This document shows, piece by piece, positions 36,429-45,576 of a DNA stretch of 64,000 bases. The stretch's first letter is position 1. Every line of letters begins with the position of its first letter. Under the pieces are notes generated by a model. It saw only the letters and a program-made list of their open reading frames with translations. It did not search any database and was not told the origin of the DNA. This stretch comes from Streptomyces lavendofoliae. Its GTDB lineage: Bacteria; Actinomycetota; Actinomycetes; Streptomycetales; Streptomycetaceae. Made by a program: the position numbers and the translations under genes. Location of the stretch: positions 248,001-312,000 of the forward strand of contig NZ_BMTP01000006.1 in assembly GCF_014649735.1 (NCBI RefSeq), given 5' to 3'.

Positions 36429-37655
36429 CCGTACGGGCAGGGTGCGCACGCTGTTGCCCACGAAGCTCGGGACGCGCGGCAGCCGTTCCTCGGGCACGGC
36501 GAGGTCGAGGTCCGGAAAGCGGGTGAAGAGCCTCTCCAGGGCGATGGTGGCCTCCAGCCTGGCGAGCGGGGCGCCCAGGCAGTAGTGCGGCCCGTGGCCG
36601 AGCGAGAGGTGCCGGGTGCCGGTGCCGCGTGCGGCGCGTGTGACGTCGAACCTCTCGGCGTCGGGTCCGTGGGCGGCCCGGTCGCGGCCCGCGGCCGAGT
36701 AACCGGCCAGTACGGGGGTGCCCGCGGGGATCGGGGTGCCGTCGAGGGTGAGGTCGCGGGTGGGATAGCGGAAGGGGAAGTGGCTCACGGGGCTGTCCCA
36801 GCGCAGCGTCTCCTCAACGACGTCGCCCCAGCCGGCGCCTCCGCCGAGGACCAGCCGGAGCTGGTCGCGGTGGCCGCACAGGGCGCGGACCGCGTTGGTG
36901 ATGAGGTTCAGCGTGGTCTCGTGACCGGCGACGACCATGAGGAGCAGGGTGCCGATGAGTTCCGCCTCCCCGAGCCGGTCGCCGTCCGCCTCGCGAGCGG
37001 CGATCAGGGCGCTGGTCAGGTCGTCGCCGGGACCGGCCCGCCGGGCCGCCACGACGGCGCCGAGCGTTTCGGCCATCTCCCGGTCAGCGGCCATGGCCTC
37101 CTCGGGGCCGATGTCGGTGGAGACGAGCCGGCTGGACAGCCGGTGCAGCCGGTCGTGGTGTTCGGCGGGCACGCCGAGCAGTTCGCAGATGGTGCCCAGG
37201 GGCAGCGGCAGGGCGAAGTGGCGGCGCAGGTCGGCGACGCCGTCACCGGTCCTCGCGGTCTCCTCCAGATCGTCGAGGAGCCGGGCGGTCAGGGCTTCGA
37301 CACGGGGGCGCAGTTCCGCCACCCGCCCGGCGGTGAGGGCCTGGCCGGCGAGGGAGCGCAGCCGCCGGTGGCCGGCGCCGTCGGCGGTGGTCATGCCCTG
37401 GACGGTGGCGAAGGTGCGCAAGGGCCAGCCGTCGGGTATCAGCCCGTCCCTGAGGGCGGCGAAGTGCTCGGCGCCCTTGGCCACGTGGGGGTGGGTGAGG
37501 AACCGCTTCAACGCCTCGTGGCCGAGCACGGCCATGCCGGGTATGCCGCCGGGGAGGACGACGGGTGCGACGGCGCCCTCGGCGAGGAGCCGCGCGTTCG
37601 CCGCGTGCGGGCAGCCACCGGCGGGGTCCATGCGGTGCGGTCGGTCGGCGTTCAT
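36396..37655 (-). CDS. cytochrome P450
   Basis: A 419-residue bacterial class I P450. The I-helix is VVAGHETTLN, the ExxR motif is EETLR, and the heme loop LGHGPHYCLGAPLARLE has the axial Cys. The N-terminal half is the variable substrate region (IPDGWPLRTFATVQGMTTADGAGHRRLRSLAGQALT). It needs external ferredoxin and reductase; none are adjacent. It could act in xenobiotic or secondary metabolism. The ATG is at 37655. Its 3' end overlaps the small hypothetical gene by 33 bp. Confidence 0.94.
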   Translation of the reverse strand: MNADRPHRMDPAGGCPHAANARLLAEGAVAPVVLPGGIPGMAVLGHEALKRFLTHPHVAKGAEHFAALRDGLIPDGWPLRTFATVQGMTTADGAGHRRLRSLAGQALTAGRVAELRPRVEALTARLLDDLEETARTGDGVADLRRHFALPLPLGTICELLGVPAEHHDRLHRLSSRLVSTDIGPEEAMAADREMAETLGAVVAARRAGPGDDLTSALIAAREADGDRLGEAELIGTLLLMVVAGHETTLNLITNAVRALCGHRDQLRLVLGGGAGWGDVVEETLRWDSPVSHFPFRYPTRDLTLDGTPIPAGTPVLAGYSAAGRDRAAHGPDAERFDVTRAARGTGTRHLSLGHGPHYCLGAPLARLEATIALERLFTRFPDLDLAVPEERLPRVPSFVGNSVRTLPVRLRLRGGGAAR

Positions 37656-37698
37656 GAGCGGTCTCCTGTCCGTCTGCGAGGGCGGGCCGCGCGGGTCG

Positions 37699-38121
37699 TC
37701 AGCCCTCCACCCAGCCGTGCGAGCGGGCCAGTTCGGCGACCCGGGTACGCACCCGTTTGAGCTGGGCGGTGGTCAGCGTGCCGTCGGCGTCGATGAGGAC
37801 CTCGGTCAGCTCGGCCTGGAACTCGGCGGTGGACAGCACGTCGAGCGTGTCGTCGTCGGGGTCGTCGTGGTCCCTGGGCGCCAGGGCGGTGTCGGGCACC
37901 GGGCGGCGGGCGGGCTGGTGGACGAGACGGATCTCCGAGGCCTTGGGCCCCTTGTCGCCCATCTCCAGGTAGAACTCCACCTCGCGGCCCGCCTGGTACA
38001 GGTACTTGTCGTCCACCAGGTCGTTCGCGTGCATGAAGACGTCCTCGCCCCCTTCCCGGGGGACGATGAAGCCGTAACCGCGGACCTCGTCGAACCGCAG
38101 GATCTTGCCCATCATCAGCAC
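37699..38121 (-). CDS. cold-shock-domain protein with C-terminal extension
   Basis: A 140-residue protein. The N-terminal 70 residues form a cold-shock OB fold (GKILRFDEVRGYGFIVPREGGEDVFMHANDLV) with RNP1 GYGFI and RNP2 DVFMHA. Then comes a linker with DHDDPDDDT and an approximately 45-residue helical domain (STAEFQAELTEVLIDADGTLTTAQLKRVRTRVAELARSHGW). Canonical Streptomyces cold-shock proteins end near residue 67. A GTG at 38121 has GGAGG at seven bases; the ATG codons at 38115 and 38112 are alternatives. It probably binds RNA or single-stranded DNA. Confidence 0.88.
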   Translation of the reverse strand: MLMMGKILRFDEVRGYGFIVPREGGEDVFMHANDLVDDKYLYQAGREVEFYLEMGDKGPKASEIRLVHQPARRPVPDTALAPRDHDDPDDDTLDVLSTAEFQAELTEVLIDADGTLTTAQLKRVRTRVAELARSHGWVEG

Positions 38122-38199
38122 AGCCGTACCTCCACGCCGACACCACTGCTCATCCACCCGGACGCGTCCCCCTGGGGCCCGCTCGGCTCGGCGGTGAAT

Positions 38200-38622
38200 C
38201 TACAGCCGTTCGCCCTCCCCCCGCAGCGTCCCGGCGGGGGCCGTGCGGTGCACCCGGGCGTACCAGAGCAGCATCAGCGGCGGCAGGAGCAGTTCCACCC
38301 CGATGAAGGCCGTGTGCAGGGGGTGCGGCGCGCCGACGTCGAGGTACGACACGCCACGGGCGACACCGCCGAGGAACACGGCGCCGAACGCCATTCGGAA
38401 GGCGGTGGCGTGCTCGGCCGGGCGCCGGGCGACGGCCAGCAGGACGACGCCGAGCGCGCACCAGATCCCCGCGAAGAAACGGTAGTTGCTGTCCACGGTA
38501 GTGCTGACCCGCGGGGTGCCGGGCAGCAGGGAGGGTCCGACGACGATCTCCAGCAGGCCGGTGACCAGCACGAACAACGCGAGCAGGACGAGTACCCCTC
38601 GCAGGACGCGACGTGACGACAT
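38200..38622 (-). CDS. DUF4345 family membrane protein
   Basis: A 140-residue protein with four predicted transmembrane helices: LVLLALFVLVTGLLEIVVGP, the segment with FFAGIWCALGVVLLAVARRP, FRMAFGAVFLGGVARGVSYL and AFIGVELLLPPLMLLWYARV. YRFFAGIW and GGVARGVS are typical of DUF4345. Function is unknown. The ATG at 38622 follows GAGGGG. Confidence 0.85.
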   Translation of the reverse strand: MSSRRVLRGVLVLLALFVLVTGLLEIVVGPSLLPGTPRVSTTVDSNYRFFAGIWCALGVVLLAVARRPAEHATAFRMAFGAVFLGGVARGVSYLDVGAPHPLHTAFIGVELLLPPLMLLWYARVHRTAPAGTLRGEGERL

Positions 38623-38831
38623 GTCCACCCCTCACTTCCCACCGTGTCACCGTCCGCCGGGTGACCGGCCTTCATCGTGCCGCAGCGCTCGTGGGGCGGG
38701 ACGGGAGGGGATGTCACTCCTCCGTGTCGCCGCGCCGTGTCGCGCGGCGGGCGGCATGGTGGGGAGGGGAGGGAGCGACCCGAACCCTCGCTGGTGGCAC
38801 ACCGAGCACACCGAGCCTTAAGGGGATAGAC

Positions 38832-39341
38832 ATGCCGATGATGCGCCGGGCGCGCGTGTCCGACCACCGCACCCTCGCCGACTGCGCGCACAGGTGGTGC
38901 GGCGGATCGCCCTCGTCCGCGGCGACCCGCGGACCGTCGTCGCCGCTGCCCAGGCTGTACCTGCAGTTCTTCGCGGGTACGAGCCTGGTCGCGGAGGACA
39001 GCACGGGGGTCAAGGCGTTCCTGGTCGGTTTCCATTCGGCCGACGACGACGAGGACAGCTTCGTCCATTTCGTGGGGGTCGACCCGGCGCTGCGGGGGCG
39101 GGGCCTGGGGCGCGGGCTGTACACCGCCTTCTTCGAGCGGGCCGCCGAGGCCGGGCGGCGGGAGGTGCGGGCGGTGGTGGAGCCGGGGAACGACGGGGCG
39201 GTCGCGTTCCACCGGGCGCTGGGGTTCAGCGTGGTGGGCGGCGACCACGAGGTGGACGGGGTTCCCGTGCACCGTGACTACGACGGCCCGGGCCAGGACC
39301 GGGTCTGCTTCCGCCGGAGGATCGGGCCCGAGGGGGCATGA
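38832..39341 (+). CDS. GNAT-family N-acetyltransferase
   Basis: A 169-residue GNAT protein: an N-terminal RRARVSDHRTLADCAHRW, a central VHFVGVDPALRGRGLGRGLYTAFF with the R-x2-G-x-G/A acetyl-CoA loop, and a C-terminal FHRALGFSVVGGDHEVDGVPVHRDYDGPGQDRVCF. Substrate is unknown; small-molecule or protein amines are possible. The ATG at 38832 follows AAGGGGAT. Confidence 0.88.
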   Translation: MPMMRRARVSDHRTLADCAHRWCGGSPSSAATRGPSSPLPRLYLQFFAGTSLVAEDSTGVKAFLVGFHSADDDEDSFVHFVGVDPALRGRGLGRGLYTAFFERAAEAGRREVRAVVEPGNDGAVAFHRALGFSVVGGDHEVDGVPVHRDYDGPGQDRVCFRRRIGPEGA

Positions 39342-39571
39342 GCGCCGCGCGGGGGGGCGGGCCCGGGAGGCCCGGCGGCATCGGAGGCGGGTGTCCGCGG
39401 GACGAGCGACGGTCGCCGAGCGGGACGGCGGGCCCGCCCGCGTCCGCGTCCGCGTGGCCGATCTCCGCGACGGCGCGCCCTCCGTGTCATACGATCACGC
39501 CCGGCGGCCGCGTCACCGGCGTCACCCCCGGCGCCGTCCGAAGGCCGCCCACGCGCCCATGGAGGTCAACC

Positions 39572-40420
39572 GTGACGAGGACTGCCGGCGGCAAGCGACG
39601 CGCCCACCGCACCCGTACCGTCTTCACCGCCGGCGCCGCGGCGGCCGGACTGCTGTTCACCGCCACCGGGTGCGGCAACGGCGACGAGGGGCCCGGCGAG
39701 GCGGCGGGCGGGGTGCCCGTGGTGGAGAAGGGCAAGCTCACGACGTGCACCCATCTGCCGTACCCGCCCTTCCAGTTCGAGCAGGACGGCAAGATCGTCG
39801 GCTTCGACGTGGCGCTGGTCGACCTGGTGGCGAAGAATCTCGACGTCGAACAGGAGATCCTCGACACCCCGTTCGAGAACTTCAAGACCGGTGCGTTCCT
39901 CAACTCCGGCGAGTGCGACCTGGCGGCCGCCGGAATGACGATCACCGAGGACCGCAAGAAGAACGTCGACTTCTCCGTCCCCTACTTCGACGCCACACAG
40001 GCCCTGCTCGCCACCAAGAAGAGCGGTGTGACCACCCTCGCCGAGGTCAAGGCGAAGAAGCTGAAGCTCGGGGCCCAGGCCGAGACGACCGGCGAGAGCT
40101 ACGCCACCAGCCAGGGGTTCGACCCGGTGGCGTTCGAGAGCTCCGACGCCGTGCTGAACGGTCTGCGCACCGGCCAGGTCGACGCCGTCGTCATCGACTA
40201 CCCGGTCGTGCGGGGCTGGCTCAAGGACAAGGCCAACGCCGACGCCTTCGCCCTCGGGCAGAACATCGAGACCGGTGAGCAGTACGGCTTCTCGGTGAAG
40301 AAGGGCAACGACAAGCTGCGCGCCGCGATCGACAAGGCGATCACCGACGCCAAGGCCGACGGCACGTACAACAAGATCTACGAGCAGTGGATCGGCCCCC
40401 TGCCCAAGGCCCGCTCGTGA
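39572..40420 (+). CDS. polar amino-acid ABC transporter substrate-binding lipoprotein
   Basis: A 282-residue SBP_bac_3 protein. The lipobox ([11 protein letters not shown]) puts the acylated Cys near residue 34. [50 protein letters not shown] and [16 protein letters not shown] are family motifs. It probably binds glutamate, glutamine or a related amino acid. The GTG at 39572 has GGAGG six bases upstream. The stop overlaps the permease GTG. Confidence 0.93.
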   Translation: MTRTAGGKRRAHRTRTVFTAGAAAAGLLFTATGCGNGDEGPGEAAGGVPVVEKGKLTTCTHLPYPPFQFEQDGKIVGFDVALVDLVAKNLDVEQEILDTPFENFKTGAFLNSGECDLAAAGMTITEDRKKNVDFSVPYFDATQALLATKKSGVTTLAEVKAKKLKLGAQAETTGESYATSQGFDPVAFESSDAVLNGLRTGQVDAVVIDYPVVRGWLKDKANADAFALGQNIETGEQYGFSVKKGNDKLRAAIDKAITDAKADGTYNKIYEQWIGPLPKARS

Positions 40421-41217
40421 CCTCACGGCTGACGAGGCGCCAGCGGAGGCGGATTTCGCAGGGCGCCCAGTACGCGGTCTTCGTCGCCGTCATCGTCGTG
40501 ATCGCCGTCCTGGCCGACTGGGACCGGCTGCAGAACCAGTTCGCGCAGGCCGACCTCGCCGAGCGGCTGTTCCCCGACATCATCACCACCGCGCTGCGCA
40601 ACACGGTGGTGTACACCCTCTCCGGGTTCGCCTTCGGGCTGGTCCTCGGGCTGCTCATCGCCCTGATGCGGCTGTCGTCGGTGGCGCCCTACCGGTGGGC
40701 CGCGAGCGTCTACATCGAGATCTTCCGCGGCCTGCCCGCCCTGCTGATCTTCATCTTCGTCGGGGTCGCCGTACCGCTGGCGTTCCCCGGTACGGAGATC
40801 CCGGGCGGCACGTACGGCAAGGTCGCCCTCGGCCTCGGGCTGGTGGCCGCGGCCTACATGGCGGAGACGATCCGGGCCGGCATCCAGGCCGTGCCGAAGG
40901 GCCAGATGGAGGCCGCCCGGTCGCTGGGCTTCTCGCACGCCCGCGCCATGGTGTCGGTGATCCTCCCGCAGGCGTACCGCATCATCATCCCGCCGCTCAC
41001 CAACGAGCTGGTGCTGCTGTTCAAGGACTCCTCGCTGGTGCTGTTCCTGGGGGTGACGCTGGACGAGCGCGAACTGACCAAGTTCGGCCGCGACCTGGCG
41101 AGCCAGACCGCGAATTCCACGCCGATCCTCGTCGCCGGCCTGTGCTACCTGCTGGTGACCATTCCGCTGAGCTTCGTGGTGCGACGCCTCGAGGCCCGTG
41201 CCGCCAGGGCCAAGTGA
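40417..41217 (+). CDS. polar amino-acid ABC transporter permease
   Basis: A 266-residue HisM/GlnP-type permease with about five helices: [37 protein letters not shown], then [34 protein letters not shown], the EAA loop that docks the ATPase. Only one permease gene is present, so a homodimer is expected. The GTG overlaps the binding-protein stop. Confidence 0.94.
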   Translation: MTSRLTRRQRRRISQGAQYAVFVAVIVVIAVLADWDRLQNQFAQADLAERLFPDIITTALRNTVVYTLSGFAFGLVLGLLIALMRLSSVAPYRWAASVYIEIFRGLPALLIFIFVGVAVPLAFPGTEIPGGTYGKVALGLGLVAAAYMAETIRAGIQAVPKGQMEAARSLGFSHARAMVSVILPQAYRIIIPPLTNELVLLFKDSSLVLFLGVTLDERELTKFGRDLASQTANSTPILVAGLCYLLVTIPLSFVVRRLEARAARAK

Positions 41218-41225
41218 GGACGCCG

Positions 41226-42002
41226 ATGCCGACACCGAACGAGATCGAGATCCGCGGCCTGCACAAGTCCTTCGGCGACAACGAGGTGCTGCGCGGCATC
41301 GACCTGGAGGTCGCCACCGGCGAGGTGGTGTGCGTCATCGGGCCGTCCGGCTCGGGCAAGTCGACGTTGCTGCGCTGTGTGAACCTGCTGGAGGAGCCGA
41401 CCCGGGGCCAGGTGTTCGTGGGCGGTACGGAGGTCACGGACCTGGACGTCGACATCGACGCCGTGCGCCGCCGGATCGGCATGGTCTTCCAGCAGTTCAA
41501 CCTCTTCCCGCACGTGACGGTGACCGAGAACCTCACGCTGCCACAGCGGCGGGTGCTCGGGCGCGCCAAGGGGCACGCGGCGAGGGTCGCCCGGGACAAC
41601 CTGGAGCGGGTGGGGCTGGCGGACAAGGCGGACGCGTACCCGGCCCAGCTGTCGGGCGGGCAGCAGCAGCGGGTGGCGATCGCGCGGGCGCTGGCGATGG
41701 GCCCGGAGGTGATGCTGTTCGACGAGCCGACGTCGGCGCTCGACCCCGAGCTGGTCGGTGACGTGCTGGCCGTCATGCGGATGCTGGCGGCCGAGGGCAT
41801 GACGATGATGGTCGTCACGCACGAGATGAGCTTCGCCCGGGAGGTCGCCGACCGGGTGGTGTTCATGGACGAGGGCCGGATCGTCGAGGAGGGCCCGGCC
41901 GCGCAGGTCGTCGGCGAGCCGCGGCACGCCCGCACCCGGCACTTCCTGACCCGCATCCTCGACCCGGCCGCCGCCGAACCACCCGGCCCGGACGCGCCCT
42001 AG
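41226..42002 (+). CDS. polar amino-acid ABC transporter ATP-binding protein
   Basis: A 258-residue ABC ATPase of the GlnQ/HisP class: Walker [11 protein letters not shown]-loop [12 protein letters not shown], signature LSGGQQQR, Walker [15 protein letters not shown] and H-loop VVTHEMSFA. It completes the binding protein/permease/ATPase operon. A Shine-Dalgarno AGGA lies eight bases before the ATG at 41226. Its TAG stop shares CTAG with the stop of the convergent DUF6629-like gene. Confidence 0.95.
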   Translation: MPTPNEIEIRGLHKSFGDNEVLRGIDLEVATGEVVCVIGPSGSGKSTLLRCVNLLEEPTRGQVFVGGTEVTDLDVDIDAVRRRIGMVFQQFNLFPHVTVTENLTLPQRRVLGRAKGHAARVARDNLERVGLADKADAYPAQLSGGQQQRVAIARALAMGPEVMLFDEPTSALDPELVGDVLAVMRMLAAEGMTMMVVTHEMSFAREVADRVVFMDEGRIVEEGPAAQVVGEPRHARTRHFLTRILDPAAAEPPGPDAP

Positions 42003-42607
42003 GCGGTGCGCCGGATCCTGGCGAGCAGGATCAGCGACGCCACGGCGGCGAAGGCGCACCAGGTGGAGACGAACTCGGTGCGCCACAGCAGCACGCACAG
42101 CGCCGCCCCGGCCGCGATCACCGCGCCGAGCAGCCGCAGGGCCCGGTCGGCCGCCAGGAGCAGCGCGCCGACCGTGGCCAGCAGGTAGCCGCCGATGAGC
42201 AGGGGCGCGTACGGCAGGTCGAGCACGTAGCCGATGGTGCGGCCCCGGATGTGGGCCGTCACCGGCCCGTCGGCGAGGCGGTACGCGAGCGCCGCCGCCG
42301 TGGCGAGCCCGGCGGCCACCGGAACGGCGAGGCGGGCGCGCCGTCCGGGCGGGGTGACGAGCAGGACGCCGAACGGCACCCACACGGGCAGCAGCGGCAG
42401 CGCGATGACGGCCCAGGCCAGGGTCGCCGGGCCGCTGCCGCCGCCGGCCTCCCAGACCGCGGCCTCCACGACCTGATGGGCGCCCAGCAGCAACGGCAGC
42501 GCGGCGAGGGGCAGTTCGCGCGGGTTCCGGGCGCGTACCACGCAGACGGCGCCGACCGTGGCGATGACGGTGCCGGCCGCGAGATCGGCCGTCGCGTTCC
42601 AGCACAT
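41999..42607 (-). CDS. DUF6629-like multi-pass membrane protein
   Basis: A 202-residue protein beginning [21 protein letters not shown] with seven or so hydrophobic segments. The [17 protein letters not shown] stretch is typical of the streptomycete DUF6629 family. Function is unknown. The ATG at 42607 lies six bases after a TACGCT -10-like element and has no Shine-Dalgarno sequence, suggesting a leaderless mRNA. Confidence 0.8.
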   Translation of the reverse strand: MCWNATADLAAGTVIATVGAVCVVRARNPRELPLAALPLLLGAHQVVEAAVWEAGGGSGPATLAWAVIALPLLPVWVPFGVLLVTPPGRRARLAVPVAAGLATAAALAYRLADGPVTAHIRGRTIGYVLDLPYAPLLIGGYLLATVGALLLAADRALRLLGAVIAAGAALCVLLWRTEFVSTWCAFAAVASLILLARIRRTA

Positions 42608-42654
42608 GCGGGTAGCGTAAGGGGACGACCGCACAACGGCCGGGAGGAGATCCC

Positions 42655-43500
42655 TTGTCAGCGCTTCAGGTGTCGCGAGCCACGCCGGAGGATTGGTCGG
42701 TGGTGCGGGAGTGGGCGGTCGCGGAGGGCTGGAACCCCGGTCTGCGGGACGTGACGGGCTTCTTCGCGCAGGATCCCGACGGGTTCTTCCTCGGCAGGCT
42801 GGACGGCGAGCGGGAACCGGTGTCGGCCGTCTCGGTGGTCAACTACAGCGATACGTACGCCTTCCTCGGTTTCTATCTGGTGCGACCGGACCGGCGCGGC
42901 CTGGGGCACGGCCTGGCCACCTGGCGGGCGGCGCTGGCGCACGCGGGTGACCGCACGGTCGGGCTCGACGGGGTGCCCGCGCAGCAGGACAACTACCGCC
43001 GCTCGGGATTCGCCCTGGCGCACCGGTCGGCGCGCTGGGTGGGTTCGGTGGCCGGGCGCGCTCCGGGGGCGGGTGTGGTGCCGGCCGCCGAGGTGGGGCT
43101 CGCCGCGATCGCCGCGTACGACGCCGGGTGCCACCCGGCCGAGCGGCCCCGGTTCCTGGAGCGGTGGCTGGACGCGCCCGGCCACCTGGCGCTCGCGCGG
43201 GTGGTGGACGGGCGGGTGACGGGCTACGGGGTGATCCGTCCGGCGCACGAGGGGTTCCGGGTGGGCCCGCTGTTCGCCGACTCCGCGGGCGACGCGGAGG
43301 TGCTGCTGGACGCGCTCGTGGACGGTTCCGGGGCGGACCGGATCGCCGTCGACGTGCCGGAGTCGAACCCGGCCGCCGTGCGGATGGCCGAGGCGAGGGG
43401 GCTGGTGCCGACGTTCGCGACGGCCCGTATGTACACCGGGCCCGTCCGTCCGTTCGCGGGGGACCGGGTCTTCGGCATCACCACCCTGGAACTGGGGTGA
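42655..43500 (+). CDS. tandem GNAT-family acetyltransferase
   Basis: A 281-residue protein with an N-terminal GNAT domain (YLVRPDRRGLGHGLATWRAAL acetyl-CoA loop, DNYRRSGFAL) and a C-terminal domain related to Acetyltransf_18 (LALARVVDGRVTGYGVIRPAHEGFRVGPLFAD). The TTG at 42655 follows GGAGGA. Two-domain GNATs of this kind often have one inactive half; the substrate is unknown. Its stop is just before the stop of the convergent ABC exporter. Confidence 0.88.
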   Translation: MSALQVSRATPEDWSVVREWAVAEGWNPGLRDVTGFFAQDPDGFFLGRLDGEREPVSAVSVVNYSDTYAFLGFYLVRPDRRGLGHGLATWRAALAHAGDRTVGLDGVPAQQDNYRRSGFALAHRSARWVGSVAGRAPGAGVVPAAEVGLAAIAAYDAGCHPAERPRFLERWLDAPGHLALARVVDGRVTGYGVIRPAHEGFRVGPLFADSAGDAEVLLDALVDGSGADRIAVDVPESNPAAVRMAEARGLVPTFATARMYTGPVRPFAGDRVFGITTLELG

Positions 43501-43501
43501 C

Positions 43502-45442
43502 TCACCTCCCGGTGCCGTACTGCTCGGCCTGGAGCAGGTACATGCGCCGGTAGCGGGAGTCCGGCCGGCCCATCAGCTCCTCGTGGGAGCCCGACTCCAC
43601 GAGCCGGCCCCGGTGGAGTACGTGGATGACGTCGGCGGACTGGATTCCGGCCATGCGGTGGCTGACCAGCACCACGGTCCGCCCCTCGCCGGCGAGGGCG
43701 CGGATGCGCCGGAAGGACTCGATCTCCGCCTCGGGGTCCAGGGCGGAGGTCGGCTCGTCGGCGATGACGAGCGGGGTCTCGCGGTAGCGCAGGCGGGCCT
43801 GGCCGACCGTCTGCCACTGTCCGCCGGAGAGTTCGGAGCCGTGCCGGAACTGCCGGGCGAGCAGGGTGTCGTAGCCGCGCGGCAGGGTGGCGCCGAGACG
43901 GTCGGCGCCCGAGTACGCGGCGGCCCGCTCGACGCGGCCCGTGTCCGGCGGGGTGTCGGGCTGTCCGATGCGGATGTTGGTGTGCAGGGTGAAGGGCCAG
44001 CGCTGGAAGTCCTGGTCGAGGACGGCGACGTGGCGGAAGACGTCCAGCCGGTCGGCCTCCGCGAGGTCGGTGTCCCCCCACAGGACCCGGCCGTCGACCG
44101 GCCGGTGCAGTCCGGCGAGGATCTTGACGAGGGTGGACTTGCCCGACCCGTTCGCGCCGACCAGGGCGACGACGGAGCCGGCGGTGATGGTCAGGGACAC
44201 ACCGCTCAGCGCGGGTTCGTCTCGGTCGGGGTAGCGGAAGCTCACGTTCTCGAAGGTGATCTTCTCGGGGAACTCCGGTACGGGCGTACCGCCGGCGGGG
44301 ATGGCCCGCTTCTCGGCCTCGGCGGTGAAGCGGTCCAGGTCGCGGACGTACAGGGACTCCTCGTGGAGGGTGTTGATGTGCGTGATCAGGGCGCTGAGGC
44401 TGGCGGAGCCGGTGCGTACCGCGAGGGCGGCGGTGCCGGCCATGGCGATGTCCATGCGGCCGGTGACCAGCAGGACCCCGAGGGTGGCGTAGGTGAGGAG
44501 GGCGGCCACGCCGGAGAGGGCGGCGGCGAGCAGCTCGGTGACGGCGCGTCCGTGGGCGAGGCGGGTCTGCTCGGCCTCGGAGGTCTCCGCCATGTCGTGG
44601 AACCGGTCCAGGAGGTAGCGCCCGACCTGGTGGACGCGTACCTCCTGGGCGGCTTCCCGGCTGGTGATGAGGTTGTTGACCAGACGGGCGGCCCGTTCGT
44701 GCTCGATCCAGTTCATACGGGAGGCGTAGCGGCGCTGCGCCACGTGCATGGCTCCCCAGCCGCGAGGGAGGGTGATCAGTACCAGCAGCGGCAGGAGTGC
44801 CGGGTGCAGCACGGTGAGGACGCCGGCTGCGGCGACGATGGTGAAGACGCCGTTGACGGCACCGACGCACGCGCCGATGAGGTTCCGGGCGGCCAGCGCG
44901 CCGAACTGGGCGGAGTCCAGGAGTTTACGGAAGGCCCCGTCCTCGATGGCCTCGAGTTCCGCGCCCGCCGCGCGGTGCAGGTACTTCTCGGTGGCGAGCC
45001 GCTCGACCTTGGGTTCCAGGCGGCCGGTGCCGGCGGTGGAGAGGCTGGCGAGCACCGCGTTGACGACGGCGAGCACCCCGGCGGCGATCAGCGCGGGGAG
45101 GGCCGCGCGGAGGCGTTCGGCGGTGGTGCCCTCGGCGAGGAGCGCGTGCAGGACCTGGTTCGTCAGGAGCAGTCCCAGCGCCTGGGCGATGCCCTGGCCG
45201 ACCTCGGTGAGCCCGACGGTCAGCAGGGAACGCCGGTCCGCCTCCCAGGCGATGCGCAGGGTGCCGCCGACGAGGTGGGGCAGGGCGCGGACTGCGGACA
45301 GGGGCTTGAGGTCCAGCATGGCGTACTCGTGCGTGACCCAGCCGTAGTCGAAGCGCAGGGCGCCGCCGAAGAGTTCGCGCTCGCTGTCGGAGATGGGCGG
45401 CTCCGCCTTCCAGGCCCGCCGGAACAGCTTCTTGTCACGCAC
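43502..45442 (-). CDS. ABC exporter, fused transmembrane and ATPase domains
   Basis: A 646-residue half-transporter. The N-terminal six-helix exporter domain covers roughly 60-360. The ABC domain has Walker A GANGSGKST, signature SELSGGQWQTVGQARL, Walker [13 protein letters not shown] and an H-loop near VLVSHR. It would act as a homodimer and export a peptide, lipid or drug. The frame continues upstream to a GTG at 45547, but that would leave about 29 bp to the divergent surface-protein gene. GTG 45442 (or 45451) with GGGGGTGGG upstream is more likely, so the start is uncertain. Confidence 0.9.
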   Translation of the reverse strand: MRDKKLFRRAWKAEPPISDSERELFGGALRFDYGWVTHEYAMLDLKPLSAVRALPHLVGGTLRIAWEADRRSLLTVGLTEVGQGIAQALGLLLTNQVLHALLAEGTTAERLRAALPALIAAGVLAVVNAVLASLSTAGTGRLEPKVERLATEKYLHRAAGAELEAIEDGAFRKLLDSAQFGALAARNLIGACVGAVNGVFTIVAAAGVLTVLHPALLPLLVLITLPRGWGAMHVAQRRYASRMNWIEHERAARLVNNLITSREAAQEVRVHQVGRYLLDRFHDMAETSEAEQTRLAHGRAVTELLAAALSGVAALLTYATLGVLLVTGRMDIAMAGTAALAVRTGSASLSALITHINTLHEESLYVRDLDRFTAEAEKRAIPAGGTPVPEFPEKITFENVSFRYPDRDEPALSGVSLTITAGSVVALVGANGSGKSTLVKILAGLHRPVDGRVLWGDTDLAEADRLDVFRHVAVLDQDFQRWPFTLHTNIRIGQPDTPPDTGRVERAAAYSGADRLGATLPRGYDTLLARQFRHGSELSGGQWQTVGQARLRYRETPLVIADEPTSALDPEAEIESFRRIRALAGEGRTVVLVSHRMAGIQSADVIHVLHRGRLVESGSHEELMGRPDSRYRRMYLLQAEQYGTGR

Positions 45443-45540
45443 GATTCCCACCCCCGGTTGCCACGGCCCCGTTGCCGTCGCAGCACCGCTCCCCCGCCGC
45501 CGATCGGGTGAAACGTCCCCTTGTGGGGTGGGCGCGTCGC

Positions 45541-45563
45541 GATCCACATGGATCAGATGATCC
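45541..45563. promoter_or_regulatory. two overlapping palindromes between divergent genes
   Basis: GATCCA-CA-TGGATC (45541-45554) and GGATCA-GA-TGATCC (45550-45563) are both perfect inverted repeats with 2-bp spacers, and their centres are 9 bp apart. They lie just upstream of the surface protein ATG (45577). No known regulator consensus is recognised. Confidence 0.6.
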
Positions 45564-45576
45564 TATTTTCACCGCT

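Noticed and set aside
45443..45547. GTG 45547 as the ABC exporter start
   Set aside because: It would leave about 29 bp for two divergent promoters and overlaps the palindromes; the extra 35 residues are low-complexity.
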